In this document: positions 38,862-47,435 of the stretch, in pieces
How positions within the stretch are numbered: position 1 is the first letter of the stretch
How the letters are laid out: the number at the start of each line of letters is the position of its first letter
NCBI GenBank assembly: GCA_027485405.1
Contig: JAIXRB010000024.1
Span: forward strand, 32,312-96,311
Reading direction: 5' to 3'
Source of the DNA: Leptospiraceae bacterium
GTDB taxonomy: Bacteria; Spirochaetota; Leptospiria; Leptospirales; Leptospiraceae
DNA: 64,000 nucleotides
Notes under the pieces: generated by a model
Databases searched by the model: none
Told to the model about the DNA's origin: nothing
What the model saw: the letters and a program-made list of their open reading frames with translations, nothing else
Position numbers and translations under genes: made by a program

Positions 38862-39635
38862 CTAAAGGTAGCCCTTCCAGGCATAAACTGCAATTCCTAT
38901 CCATTCTTTGATGCAAAAAGATGAAATTTCTAGATCATTGGGGCTTGGAAAAAGCAATTCCCAAAGGTTTAAATCGCTTGAACTGCTTCTGTAATCTGTG
39001 GCAAAAGGAATCACTCCCCCTAACCCGAGTTTCTGAAAAATCGCAAAAGAACGCTTCATATGGAATGCTGAGGTAATCAGAATCACTGTTTTTGCCTTTT
39101 CTTCTTCTAAAATCTTTTTTGAGAACAAAGCATTTTCATATGTGTTTCTGGATTCTGATTCGATGAGGATGTCCTTTTCTTCCACTCCCAAATCTATCAT
39201 TACCTTCTTTGCAACAGTGCTTTCTTTCTTTTCTTGGTGGAACAATTCTCCCGAACCCCCGCTAAATAGGACCTTCTTGACTTTTCCCATTCGATACAAT
39301 CGAATAGCGTCGATTAACCTATCTGCGGAATCACTTAGTTCCGGTCTGGATTCAGAGGCAGACAGTGTTCGAACCATGCCACCCAGAACAATAGCTATCT
39401 CTGCATTGGGTAGATCCTTTTCAGAAACTAGTGGAAAATTGCCTTCGAGTGAACTTAGAAGAGTTTGACTCACTACCTTTGTAGAAAACACGAATAGAAA
39501 AATAAGAGGGAGTAACGCTATGATTTTTTGTTTTTTGCCTTCAATGAATATTAGTATCAATGCGATTCCCAAAAAAAGAAATAATGGCAGGGGAAGAAAC
39601 AAAACTCCGATTAGCTTAGAAGCAATAAAGAACAT
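38862..39635 (-). CDS. YdcF/ElyC-like DUF218 membrane protein
   Basis: This 257-residue protein has two N-terminal hydrophobic segments (about 5-28 and 34-54), then a DUF218 domain (about 78-230): AEIAIVLGGMVRT, DRLIDAIRLYRMGKVKKVLFSGGSG, ESESRNTYENALFSKKIL and VILITSAFHMKRSFAIFQKLG. The conserved acidic and Asn residues around the phosphate-binding GG and SRNTYENA are present. E. coli ElyC has an envelope-integrity role in undecaprenyl-phosphate metabolism; that role is not proven for this family member. It sits between the exported peptidase-like gene and ccmE. Confidence 0.88.
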   Translation of the reverse strand: MFFIASKLIGVLFLPLPLFLFLGIALILIFIEGKKQKIIALLPLIFLFVFSTKVVSQTLLSSLEGNFPLVSEKDLPNAEIAIVLGGMVRTLSASESRPELSDSADRLIDAIRLYRMGKVKKVLFSGGSGELFHQEKKESTVAKKVMIDLGVEEKDILIESESRNTYENALFSKKILEEEKAKTVILITSAFHMKRSFAIFQKLGLGGVIPFATDYRSSSSDLNLWELLFPSPNDLEISSFCIKEWIGIAVYAWKGYL

Positions 39636-39645
39636 AGATGGCTCA

Positions 39646-41175
39646 CTATTTTATTTTAATTTCTATAGGAATGTATTGATTCCAAATTCCTATATTATCA
39701 GGCTTTTTGGTTGATCTCAAAATGGGAATTAGTTTCAAAACCTTGTGTGGACAATCTTGAATTGGAATCTGGAACTCAAAAACCTCTCCCAAACTGCCTT
39801 TTGTTGTAATAGAAGTTCCCTGTTTTCTTTCGTGTTCCCATCCGCCTAATGCATAGGGAGAATACCAAAAACCGACTCCTTCTCTTTCTTTGCTATCCGA
39901 CGCATCGATCAAAAAAATATACAATCCATTGTCTTCTTTATCGTTGTAAACTATTGGGTCTCTAGTTTGAATCATCCCATATAAAATTCCATCTGCTATA
40001 CGATATCTAAATTCAAAAAAATCATACTTACCTTTTAATGCAGGATTACTGGGAGATTTTACGGAGATTGCGTCATCGAAAAAAGCCCATTCCCCGGGAC
40101 TACCATCGAGAATGATTGGTACTTTTGAAAAAGCCTGTTTAAATACGTTTGCTTCCGTTTTCTTTAATGGATCAGTTCCAATATTCACTTCGGTTCCATC
40201 CGGAACTCCATCACCATCTGAGTCTTTCTTGTTCTTGTTTGTTCCGTAGATTTTTTCTAAAAAGTCGATGAGACCGTCTTGGTCGCTATCACCAAAGGAA
40301 TCTGCAGGGATTTCTTTATACTCTTTTTTAAGTAACCATCCAGATAGATAGCTTTTCCAATTCTTAGGCTTAATTTCAACTAATGCCTGAAGAATGGACT
40401 CAGTTCCTTCCAGTTCAACATTCTTTTGGATAAAAAAAGGATAAATACTTGTATCTGGATTCAGAAGCTTCAAAAGAAACTGCTTGTACCTTTTTTCACC
40501 TAACTCATGATAAAGAATAAAGTGTATTTTGAAAGTTTTTTCGTAGTAAATAGAAAAATTATAGTCGCTAGGAGACAATTCACCAATTTCATCACCTAGC
40601 GGTATATCTCTCTTATGCAGAGGCTTTTTTAGACCCCACCAAGACTCGATATTCTCTTTCTCTTGCTTAGTCAAAGGTAGGAAACCCGCATTTGATACTA
40701 AAATCGGAAGAAAACTGCTGACCCCTTCAGAAATCCATCTTGGGTTCTGACCGAACCACCAATGCGAAATTTCGTGGTAAAGCAAAGCATTGTTCAATGG
40801 TTGTTTTGGGTCAGGATAATTAAAGGGAACTAGAACTGTTTCTCCCGTATTTCGAGCCGTCGATCCATCAGTTAAATCTGTGATGCGATACACATCCATC
40901 GACGGTGCAATCCCTAAAAAATCGGCAACTTTTGGAATGTATCTTTCTGATTCTTTTAGGATTGCTTTCGCAAACTCTTCCTTGCCTGTGTTTTTTACAA
41001 AAACAACTTCGATCCTCTTTTTTTCCCCAAGGACTTTTATCGTTGAAGTCAAGATTTCTATGTTATCGTCTTTTACAGTTTCTGCATCGCTACCTACAGA
41101 ATCTGGCCAGGCACCTAATCCATTAAAAACGAAAAGGAATAAAGCCCAGAAAAAAAGAAGTTTTCCAACCCTCAT
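39646..41175 (-). CDS. Exported HExxH zinc-peptidase-like protein with TSP3 calcium repeats
   Basis: This 509-residue protein has a signal peptide (GKLLFFWALFLFVFNGLGA). A gluzincin-like domain spans about 30-275, with the zinc motif HEISHWW (about 130-136) and a downstream ISEGVSSFLP supplying the third-ligand Glu. Two thrombospondin type-3-like calcium motifs follow: GDSDQDGLIDFLE and DSDGDGVPDGTEVN (about 301-340). The last 150 residues begin ILDGSPGEWAFFDD, resembling a CBM9-like beta-sandwich. It overlaps the acyltransferase gene by 4 bases (ATGA). It is a plausible surface metallopeptidase. Confidence 0.78.
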   Translation of the reverse strand: MRVGKLLFFWALFLFVFNGLGAWPDSVGSDAETVKDDNIEILTSTIKVLGEKKRIEVVFVKNTGKEEFAKAILKESERYIPKVADFLGIAPSMDVYRITDLTDGSTARNTGETVLVPFNYPDPKQPLNNALLYHEISHWWFGQNPRWISEGVSSFLPILVSNAGFLPLTKQEKENIESWWGLKKPLHKRDIPLGDEIGELSPSDYNFSIYYEKTFKIHFILYHELGEKRYKQFLLKLLNPDTSIYPFFIQKNVELEGTESILQALVEIKPKNWKSYLSGWLLKKEYKEIPADSFGDSDQDGLIDFLEKIYGTNKNKKDSDGDGVPDGTEVNIGTDPLKKTEANVFKQAFSKVPIILDGSPGEWAFFDDAISVKSPSNPALKGKYDFFEFRYRIADGILYGMIQTRDPIVYNDKEDNGLYIFLIDASDSKEREGVGFWYSPYALGGWEHERKQGTSITTKGSLGEVFEFQIPIQDCPHKVLKLIPILRSTKKPDNIGIWNQYIPIEIKIK

Positions 41176-42044
41176 GCTAACTCCTTAGTGATTTTCTCCT
41201 CTTTTAGAACCCACCGTTCATCGATCCAGCGCTTCATTTTTTTGGACATCGGTGCATAAGTTGGGTTTTCCTCAATGGGAACTTCATTGATAGGAATAAA
41301 CTCTACAAATACTTGAATGGCTTTCACGTTTCCACGCATCAAGTCATAAAAAGAAGAGCGATCTTCAGGGTAAACAATTGTCAGGTCTAAAAATCCATGC
41401 AAAAGATTTCGAAGTTCTGTAGAAACAACTGATATTCCTCCGCTATGCGGACGTAAGAGATATTTGTATGGGTTCTTCTTGGCAATCTTAGCCAATTTTT
41501 CTGGAGTTCGACGTGTTCCCTCTACAAAATTTAAAATAGAAAATGGAATATGAGTGTAGTTTCGACAAACCTCTCTTACGCTCTGAATATCTTGGTTTGC
41601 CAACTCTGGGTTTTTGATTAGATCGGATTTTTTACTCCGGCGGACAAAAGGATAATCCAAACCAACCCAGGCTTGTCCTAAGATGGGAACCCATTTCAAT
41701 GAATCTTTGATAAAAAAACGAATGAAGGGGATTTTCCGATTTAGGACGGACTGGATCACATAAACGTCCGCCCAAGACTGATGGTTGGAAACGATCATAT
41801 AACTTTTGTTTGAAAGAATATTTGGATTAGCAAGACCATGGACATCAAACTTGATTTTATACATTAGGAAAGAGATTCTGTAATTGTTTTGGATCCAGAT
41901 TTCAGCAAGTCCTACCAAACCTCGGTCTGCAAATCGCTTTATGAAAGGTATTGGGATGTATTTTAAAGCTAAAAGCGGATATAGAATGGGGATCAGCCAG
42001 AGCAGATTTGAGATAAAAAGAAAATAGGTAATGAAGAGCTTCAT
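41172..42044 (-). CDS. PlsC-family 1-acyl-glycerol-phosphate acyltransferase-like protein
   Basis: This 290-residue protein has an N-terminal hydrophobic segment (residues 3-24) and the acyltransferase motifs IVSNHQSWADVYVI (NHxxxxD, about 85-98), FIRFFIKDSLKWVPILGQAW, and NFVEGTRRTPEK (about 180-191), with the IVYPE motif later. It most resembles the YihG-type lysophospholipid acyltransferases. It is membrane-bound and would transfer acyl chains to a phospholipid or related acceptor. It heads the minus-strand unit that includes the zinc-peptidase-like gene, with which it overlaps. Confidence 0.87.
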   Translation of the reverse strand: MKLFITYFLFISNLLWLIPILYPLLALKYIPIPFIKRFADRGLVGLAEIWIQNNYRISFLMYKIKFDVHGLANPNILSNKSYMIVSNHQSWADVYVIQSVLNRKIPFIRFFIKDSLKWVPILGQAWVGLDYPFVRRSKKSDLIKNPELANQDIQSVREVCRNYTHIPFSILNFVEGTRRTPEKLAKIAKKNPYKYLLRPHSGGISVVSTELRNLLHGFLDLTIVYPEDRSSFYDLMRGNVKAIQVFVEFIPINEVPIEENPTYAPMSKKMKRWIDERWVLKEEKITKELA

Positions 42045-42133
42045 TTTCCTTAGGAGAGTGGAAGAGATTTAGAACAATGCAATCCAAAAAGCAAAGGAAA
42101 CCACTTTTCGGACTGCAATCTTAAGAAAAAAAG

Positions 42134-42601
42134 CTATTCTAGCATGGCTCGTAACATCCAAGCTGTCTTCTCATGAATATCAAGTCTCTGAGTGATTAAG
42201 TCCATAGAAGCTTGGTCGCTAGCGGCATCTGCTTTTGGAAACACCTCGCGCGCGATACGAACAACCGTTTCATGTCCTTGGAGTAGGTTTTTAATCATCT
42301 CGGTAGCGGGAGGCACTGATTTGTCGTCTGGAATTTCTACATGCTTGGACATTTCAGTATAACTTCCTGGGGCAAAAAAACCTAGAGAACGGATTCGTTC
42401 GGCTATGGGATCAATTGCGTTCCACATTTCAGTGTACTGCGCCATAAATTTGTTATGCAAAGTATCAAACATAGGTCCCGTTACATTCCAATGGTAGCCA
42501 TGCGTTTTTAAATACAAACTGTACGTATTAGACAAAAGTCGTGACAATCCTTCCGAGATTGCTTTTCTATCTGTTTCTGTGATTCCGATATCGATTTTCA
42601 C
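42134..42601 (-). CDS. dps: Dps-family ferroxidase / DNA-protecting protein
   Basis: This 155-residue ferritin-like protein shows LKTHGYHWNVTGPMFDTLHNKF, with the two His (residues about 36 and 39) and the DTLH ligands of the intersubunit ferroxidase site. EMWNAIDPIAERIRSLG adds the D/E ligands, and the C-terminal DIHEKTAWMLRAMLE is the standard end. It should form a 12-mer that oxidises iron with peroxide and stores it; DNA binding is uncertain because the N-terminal tail is short. The divergent L,D-transpeptidase gene starts 85 bases away. Confidence 0.93.
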   Translation of the reverse strand: MKIDIGITETDRKAISEGLSRLLSNTYSLYLKTHGYHWNVTGPMFDTLHNKFMAQYTEMWNAIDPIAERIRSLGFFAPGSYTEMSKHVEIPDDKSVPPATEMIKNLLQGHETVVRIAREVFPKADAASDQASMDLITQRLDIHEKTAWMLRAMLE

Positions 42602-42645
42602 GGTATTCTCCTACTACTTTGTAAAATTTAGACTGTTGCGTTGAC

Positions 42646-42674
42646 TTGACAAAGCCAAAATGAAACACTATTTT
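42646..42674 (+). promoter_or_regulatory. Sigma70-type promoter candidate for the L,D-transpeptidase gene
   Basis: TTGACA at 42646-42651 and TATTTT at 42669-42674 are separated by 17 bases. The predicted start point is only about 6 bases before the ATG at 42687, so the message would be nearly leaderless; no Shine-Dalgarno sequence is visible. Confidence 0.45.
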
Positions 42675-42686
42675 TGAATCTTTAAG

Positions 42687-43205
42687 ATGGATAGAAAAGA
42701 GTTACTAATCTCCCTTTGGCTTTTGGCTCTTTCATTTCAGTTTTGCAAGACCACAACAAACAGAGATTCAACAACGATCCAGAAAGTAAGTCTTATCGTA
42801 GTTAACAAATCAGCTCGGACTTTGAGTCTGGTAGCTGGAAACCAGGTATTGCGCACTTATAGAGTCTCCTTGGGAGAAGATCCGATTCCCCCTAAAGAAC
42901 AAGAAGGCGACAAAAGAACCCCCGAAGGACTGTATAAAATCATCTCGAAAAGCGAAACCAGCTCTTACTACAAAAATCTAGGAATTTCCTATCCGAATGC
43001 ATCGGATTTAGAGAGGGCAAAACTAGATCGCGTAAATCCAGGCAGTGACATAAAAATCCACGGACTCAAGAATGGGTATGGTTTTTGGGGGAGACTGCAT
43101 CGGTGGATCGATTGGACAAACGGTTGTATTGCGGTTACCAATGCGGAGATGGATGAGATTTATGATTTGGTTCCACTCCAGACACCGATTCGAATCGAAA
43201 AGTAG
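42687..43205 (+). CDS. L,D-transpeptidase (YkuD) lipoprotein
   Basis: This 172-residue protein begins with a lipoprotein signal (LLALSFQFC, Cys at about residue 21). The YkuD domain covers residues 35-170: LIVVNKSARTLSLVAGNQVLRTYRVSLG at the start, GDKRTPEGLYKI, then IKIHGLKNGYGFWG and DWTNGCIAVTN, giving the HxxG...(S/T)xGC catalytic motif (Cys about 151). L,D-transpeptidases make 3-3 peptidoglycan cross-links or attach lipoproteins to peptidoglycan. A promoter candidate overlaps the divergent region shared with dps. Confidence 0.86.
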   Translation: MDRKELLISLWLLALSFQFCKTTTNRDSTTIQKVSLIVVNKSARTLSLVAGNQVLRTYRVSLGEDPIPPKEQEGDKRTPEGLYKIISKSETSSYYKNLGISYPNASDLERAKLDRVNPGSDIKIHGLKNGYGFWGRLHRWIDWTNGCIAVTNAEMDEIYDLVPLQTPIRIEK

Positions 43206-43296
43206 TGCGGATTTTCCTGACAAATTCAATAAATCGCGATAACTTTACTTCGAGCCAATTCATTTGGCAATTCTTAGATTCGATCTCAAGACCGAT

Positions 43297-43758
43297 TCAA
43301 GGTATAATTTCGTCTTTCTTAGGCGGATCTGCACCTGTTAGGACCTTTTGCAACTTTACCTTTCTAATCCGGTTCGCAAAAACGTCCCATAGCCCAATCC
43401 AAGAATGTGAGCGAATTTGAACAATTTGTTCGTTAGGAGGAAAGTAAAGCTCTACTCGATCGGGAAATCGAAACACTTTGGTAAAGTAAGTAACACGAAT
43501 ATATTCGTCTGATACAACCTCGTCTAGGTGAATGTTTTCAGAGTTCTGGATAAAAGCATAAAGCTTAGAAAAGGCTAATTTTCGATCTCCCTCATAGAGC
43601 AAAGGCGAAACATTGTGAACATAATTGTATTTCCAACTTTGAGAAGAGATACAATTGGGCGCAGGCGAACATCCTCGGAGTTCACCTTCTTTCACCCCTG
43701 AAAATGGGCTTAAGAGGCTCATACAACATATGATGAAAATTCCAATACCGGCTTCCAT
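43297..43758 (-). CDS. DUF1499 family protein with N-terminal hydrophobic segment
   Basis: This 153-residue protein has an N-terminal hydrophobic stretch containing CC and a small-residue region, so it is probably exported, perhaps as a lipoprotein. The DUF1499 domain follows: CSPAPNCISSQSW, NVSPLLYEGDRKLAFSKL, DEYIRVTYFTKVFRFPDRVELYF and IRSHSWIGLWDVFANRIRKVKLQK. ATG 43758 is used because it shares its A with the upstream gene's TAA stop (TAATG); the in-frame opening reaches 43815. The family has no assigned reaction. It probably forms a two-gene unit with the AHSA1-like gene. Confidence 0.85.
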   Translation of the reverse strand: MEAGIGIFIICCMSLLSPFSGVKEGELRGCSPAPNCISSQSWKYNYVHNVSPLLYEGDRKLAFSKLYAFIQNSENIHLDEVVSDEYIRVTYFTKVFRFPDRVELYFPPNEQIVQIRSHSWIGLWDVFANRIRKVKLQKVLTGADPPKKDEIIP

Positions 43759-44258
43759 TAGCTTTGTAGCTTGGATTTTTGCCTTGTTACTAACTGATCC
43801 AAAGCAATTCCCCAACCTTTTTGAAAGCCCATTTCCTCGTGCTTCGCTTTTGATTCAATATTCTTATGTTTTACGAGGGCTTTATAATAAGTTTTATTTG
43901 GTGAAAGTTCTGTGAACTGTAGAAATATTGTTGTAAAATCATTTCCAGAAGGACGCAAACCATCTAACATAGTATCAGTGAAAACGAGTAAATTCTGAGG
44001 ATCAACAAGCAAAAAACAACCGTGATTGTCAATGATCTTTCCATCGGGTGATTTCATTTGAGTAAAGAATTCACCGCCTATCCTAAGATCAATCCTGCAA
44101 TCGATGGTTTGCCAAGGGCTTGGTGTAAACCAGTGCAAAATTTCTTTTGGGTCAGTCCAGCCCTGCCAAAGGGAAGCTACTGGTAGGTCTACTTCTCTTT
44201 CAAAGACAAGATCGAGTTCGGGGTTGTAGTTTAGTAAATAATTATATGCTGTAGTCAT
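43758..44258 (-). CDS. SRPBCC/AHSA1-like protein
   Basis: This 166-residue protein matches the activator-of-Hsp90-ATPase-like SRPBCC fold: LVFEREVDLPVASLWQGWTDPKEILHWFTPSPW, CRIDLRIGGEFFTQM, NHGCFLLVDPQNLLVFTD, and a C-terminal helix GFQKGWGIALDQLV. It has a deep hydrophobic pocket and binds small lipophilic ligands; many relatives act on no known substrate. Its stop overlaps the start of the DUF1499 gene. The 384 bases upstream contain no gene. Confidence 0.88.
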   Translation of the reverse strand: MTTAYNYLLNYNPELDLVFEREVDLPVASLWQGWTDPKEILHWFTPSPWQTIDCRIDLRIGGEFFTQMKSPDGKIIDNHGCFLLVDPQNLLVFTDTMLDGLRPSGNDFTTIFLQFTELSPNKTYYKALVKHKNIESKAKHEEMGFQKGWGIALDQLVTRQKSKLQS

Positions 44259-44642
44259 TTAGGTCTCCTTCTAACCATGAAACGCTCTTAAAAAATTATT
44301 TTTGTTCGAGAAAAGTCAAACCGAACGGAAGGAAAATTTCAAAATAGAGCTAAATAGTCGATTTGTTCTATGGATTCTTTATCCAATGAATGCGTTGCTA
44401 TGTAGTTTTGGATTTTCATACCATAAGAGTGATGATTAAGTTGGAATCGTCAACGTAAATTCTCTATTAACCATAAACAGAAACTTAAAAATGCGCCTTA
44501 ATTTTTTGATCAGCTAAAAATTGTAAGACTTTTTTGAGGTTTCAGTCCTAAGAATTGAATCCCTCCCATTCTCTAAACGGTTTTTCGTCTTTATTCTGAA
44601 GTCATTTACAGAGCAGTTGTTATATGAAAGTCTTCTCTATCT
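44259..44642. other. Gene-free stretch between AHSA1-like gene and the BNR lipoprotein
   Basis: About 380 AT-rich bases with no frame supported on either strand. The right part lies downstream of the lipoprotein stop and the left part should hold the promoter of the AHSA1-like/DUF1499 pair. I see no strong inverted repeat, tRNA or T-tract terminator here. Confidence 0.6.
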
Positions 44643-45896
44643 TTAATCGATGCTTGTCATAACCCGATTAGTTCCATTATTTGCAACAGCTACAAAAGTT
44701 CCATTTCCAAAAGCGATCGATCGCCAGCCATTTGCCTCGGCGGCTTGGCGCAAGGTCCATGTGGTTCCATCTGAACTAGTCATGACTCGACTCGTACCAC
44801 TTGTTGAAACAGCGACAAACAGCGAATTGGAAAAAATGATCGATTGCCAAGCACTGATATCAGGTGGTACAATTGCCGGCCCAAGCCAACTAGTTCCATT
44901 GTCAGTCGTTTGAGCAATTCTTCCATTAACGCCACTACTTGCAATGGCAACAAAAATGCTATTTCCAAAGGCAACCGAAGTCCATGTATTTGTTGTTTCT
45001 GGAGGGAAAGCATCTGTAAAAGACTGTCCGTCCGTAATACTCCTAGCCATTTTCCTGTTGTCAGCACCATCACTAACAGCTATAAAAGTTGGAGTTCCAT
45101 TTTGAGTCCCAAATGTAACTGAATTCCAATTGTTTCCATTTGGCATGGGACGTTCCTCCCAGGCCGTTCCTAAAGCATTCGTACTTCGAGCAAGGAAGTT
45201 TCCTGGTGCTATTGCCACAAATCTGTTATTTCCTAAAACCACAGAGCGGAAAGGAGCTGTACTTTGGGTATCTTGGATGGTCCAACTGATTCCGTTTGTG
45301 CTAATCATAGCCCTTAATGTTCCCGTTCCATCGGAGGACACTGCGACAAAAATTCCATTGCCAAAAGCAACAGATTGCCATGAATTCTGTTCTGCGGCTA
45401 CTCGGGCTGTCCAATTAGTCGCGGGAACTGAAAAATTGATAGTAATCGTTAGCTTAGCACTTGCTTCACCGCTTCCATTTCTTGCTGTAATACTATATTC
45501 TGTGGCACTACTGTTAGCCGTTGGAGTCCCTGAAATCACGCAAGTTGTATTGTTGATGGAAAGTCCTCCTGGCAAACTGGGGCTTGCGACGCAAGAGGTA
45601 GGGCTTCCCGTAACAGTGGGAGTAAAATCTGTGATAGCTGACCTTAGAGTAAATGTAAATTGACTGGCTTGAAAAGCAATCGTTGGAATTGCAGAGGTTT
45701 GAGACGGTGTTTCAGTTGTCGTTGTCGTAGTAGGAGGAAGAAGCAAACCAGCCAAAAACGCGATTGGGAACCTTTCATCTTCATTTTGGAATCGTTGCAA
45801 GGCAAGGTAGTACAAAGGAGAGCAAGAAAACAAAATTGAAAACAACAAAATCAGGAGAAGCGGGAAGGTAGATTTCATGTTTGTAAACAAACGCAT
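44643..45896 (-). CDS. Lipoprotein with Ig-like domain and repeated beta-propeller-like modules
   Basis: This 417-residue protein has a lipoprotein signal (LILLFSILFSCSPLYY; Cys at about residue 25). A Thr-rich linker (PPTTTTTTETPSQ) leads to an Ig-like putative-PKD/He_PIG domain (about 75-155: GLSINNTTCVISGTPTANSSATEYSI). The rest is six copies of a 45-50-residue module with core W.S(V/I).FGN..FVAV, as in BNR/sialidase or Kelch-like repeats. The last copy is cut off soon after MTSI. The start is at MRLFTN; MKSTF seven residues later is an alternative. Surface exposure is likely but inferred. Confidence 0.8.
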   Translation of the reverse strand: MRLFTNMKSTFPLLLILLFSILFSCSPLYYLALQRFQNEDERFPIAFLAGLLLPPTTTTTTETPSQTSAIPTIAFQASQFTFTLRSAITDFTPTVTGSPTSCVASPSLPGGLSINNTTCVISGTPTANSSATEYSITARNGSGEASAKLTITINFSVPATNWTARVAAEQNSWQSVAFGNGIFVAVSSDGTGTLRAMISTNGISWTIQDTQSTAPFRSVVLGNNRFVAIAPGNFLARSTNALGTAWEERPMPNGNNWNSVTFGTQNGTPTFIAVSDGADNRKMARSITDGQSFTDAFPPETTNTWTSVAFGNSIFVAIASSGVNGRIAQTTDNGTSWLGPAIVPPDISAWQSIIFSNSLFVAVSTSGTSRVMTSSDGTTWTLRQAAEANGWRSIAFGNGTFVAVANNGTNRVMTSID

Positions 45897-46173
45897 GGAT
45901 TTATTTTCCTAAGCTAACTTTAAATGCAGGATCCGAATCACAGACCTCGATTACCCTAGTTTTTCGAGTTATGGATGTTATAGATCCAATGAAAATCGTG
46001 GACAAAGTGTCCTTCCAAGTAGAAGTATGTCGCATTTAGATTGTCCGAAATTCTTTGGGAAGAAGCACATTCCAATCAGGCTCAGAAAAAGGCATGTTTC
46101 CATACAAGCAATACCATTCAGTTTTCGAAGCAAATAAGAGGCAGTTTTTGCCTAAGCTAGTGAAAAGTGCATA

Positions 46174-46515
46174 TTATGGGATCGCCTTTTTTTCTGACTC
46201 CAAAATAACAGATCCCTTTTCATTCTTTCTCTTCTGTTCTTCAAATTCGAAATCCTTGGCATCCTTCTCCGATTTAAGAGCTAACTTTCGTTCCTCTTCC
46301 TTTCGGATTTCTTTTAGTGCTTCCTCTGAAACATCTTTATATACAACTTTCAATATCTTTTTTTTGCTAATAGTTCCAGAATTTCCATTGGATTCTTGAA
46401 CGACTATGTTGCCCGCATCTTGGCTGGTTATATTGCCTTTGATGGTCTCTCCTGATTTTAACAGAACACTATTGGCAAACAAAGGAAAGGCTAAGGAGAT
46501 AAAATTAAAGAACAA
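46174..46515 (-). pseudogene. Small exported-protein gene, probable frameshift in its signal peptide
   Basis: Encodes about 113 residues in the intact frame: a signal-like start, LLKSGETIKGNITSQDAGNIVVQES, and a Lys/Glu-rich tail. That frame begins only at a TTG (46515) without a ribosome-binding site and without a basic signal N-terminus. An ATG at 46532 opens the frame one base off; adding one T to the T6 run (minus-strand reading of 46514-46519) would fuse MNRILF directly to a normal signal peptide. It could be a real lesion, a phase-variable tract or a read error. Downstream function is unknown. Confidence 0.5.
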
Positions 46516-46599
46516 AAAAGTATTCGGTTCATGGTGGAGACATCCAGGCGGGGGAGGATTAGGCTTATTTGCCGCAAAATGGGCACTCCTTTCTTTTTG

Positions 46600-46860
46600 T
46601 TAAATCAGTTTCAACTGCCTTTCCATGGCAAGCATCATCTTTTCTAGTTTAGCTTCCAGATTCGAATTCCGTAGTTTGTCGGCGGCCCGGTCAGCTTTCA
46701 ATTCCGTATTCTCTTCTTCCATTTTGCTCAGTTTCTTTGCAAAGTCCTTCGCTCCGATTGTCTGAGACATTCGATCTGCTGAAAGTGGCCCACTTTCCAC
46801 CTTATCCTGGTAAGATAATATCTTTTCCGCTTCCCCGATTCCATTGGCAATATATTCCAT
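46600..46860 (-). CDS. Small coiled-coil hypothetical protein
   Basis: This 86-residue protein is predicted entirely helical, with a Glu/Lys/Leu heptad-like C-terminal half (KLSKMEEENTELKADRAADK region, about residues 43-62). It has no signal peptide, no Cys and no recognisable domain. It precedes the frameshifted small exported-protein gene in the same direction. A short Shine-Dalgarno-like AGGA directly abuts the ATG, which is unusually close. Homology is not recognised. Confidence 0.55.
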   Translation of the reverse strand: MEYIANGIGEAEKILSYQDKVESGPLSADRMSQTIGAKDFAKKLSKMEEENTELKADRAADKLRNSNLEAKLEKMMLAMERQLKLI

Positions 46861-47090
46861 TCCTAGTACTTTTCGGTTTCAAGTTAGCATTCGTCTACTC
46901 ATGTAAATTTCAAGATTTCGATTTTCGCGATTCGCATTTCCTAATACAATCTCTTAAAAAATTGATTCATGTGCTTCTGGGCAATGATTCAAGGGATGAC
47001 TTAGCTTTAGTAACCGTTAATACAAATGATCTCAATTGGATAGAAGGTATGAAATTGCTAAATCCTTTAAAGTAATAACCATTTTTCTTG
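46861..47090. other. Region without a convincing gene
   Basis: The plus strand is open in one frame across most of this stretch and ends in TAA at 47073-47075 with a C-terminus-like LNWIEGMKLLNPLK segment, but no start codon with a ribosome-binding site can be assigned. It may be the remnant of a gene. Nothing else is seen. Confidence 0.4.
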
Positions 47091-47435
47091 ATGAGACGAT
47101 CTGCTTTCGCCTCACCAATCGTTGCCCGATTTTTTTTCATTTTTTTCTGTTCACTCAGTACGAAGTCTTTATACATACCTGGAACGAACATTTTAAAATG
47201 TAAAGTAACAAATAATACCAATTGGGGATTTTGGATCTCAGTTTCATATAACAAAGGAGAAAACAATTTTTTTATTCTATTTTTATCTTTCTTTGCTATT
47301 AATAAGTCTTCCATACCACAAATCATGGATTTCAAAGGATCTTCTCATGATCAATTGAACTGGGATTCCTTTAAAATTGAAATCGAGATAAAACCATTGA
47401 AAGACCTTGTTTCGTTCTCGCTACAGTTTAAGTAA
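47091..47435 (+). CDS. Possible small exported protein
   Basis: This 114-codon frame (ATG 47091) starts MRRSAF followed by a hydrophobic run FFFIFFCSL, which could be a signal or lipoprotein leader. The rest has no recognisable domain. No ribosome-binding site is visible, and a frame on the opposite strand (46967-47335) overlaps it. Coding status is therefore uncertain. It lies in a 900-base stretch that looks disturbed. Confidence 0.3.
   Translation: MRRSAFASPIVARFFFIFFCSLSTKSLYIPGTNILKCKVTNNTNWGFWISVSYNKGENNFFILFLSFFAINKSSIPQIMDFKGSSHDQLNWDSFKIEIEIKPLKDLVSFSLQFK

Noticed and set aside
46055..46399. Plus-strand open frame opposite the small exported-protein gene
   Set aside because: Shadow of the minus-strand frame, which retains the conserved-looking LLKSGETIKG segment; composition is Ser/Phe-rich.
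46967..47335. Minus-strand open frame of 122 codons overlapping the possible gene at 47091-47435
   Set aside because: Composition is Lys-rich without a domain, TTG start without a clear ribosome-binding site, and it overlaps the plus-strand frame. Neither is well supported.
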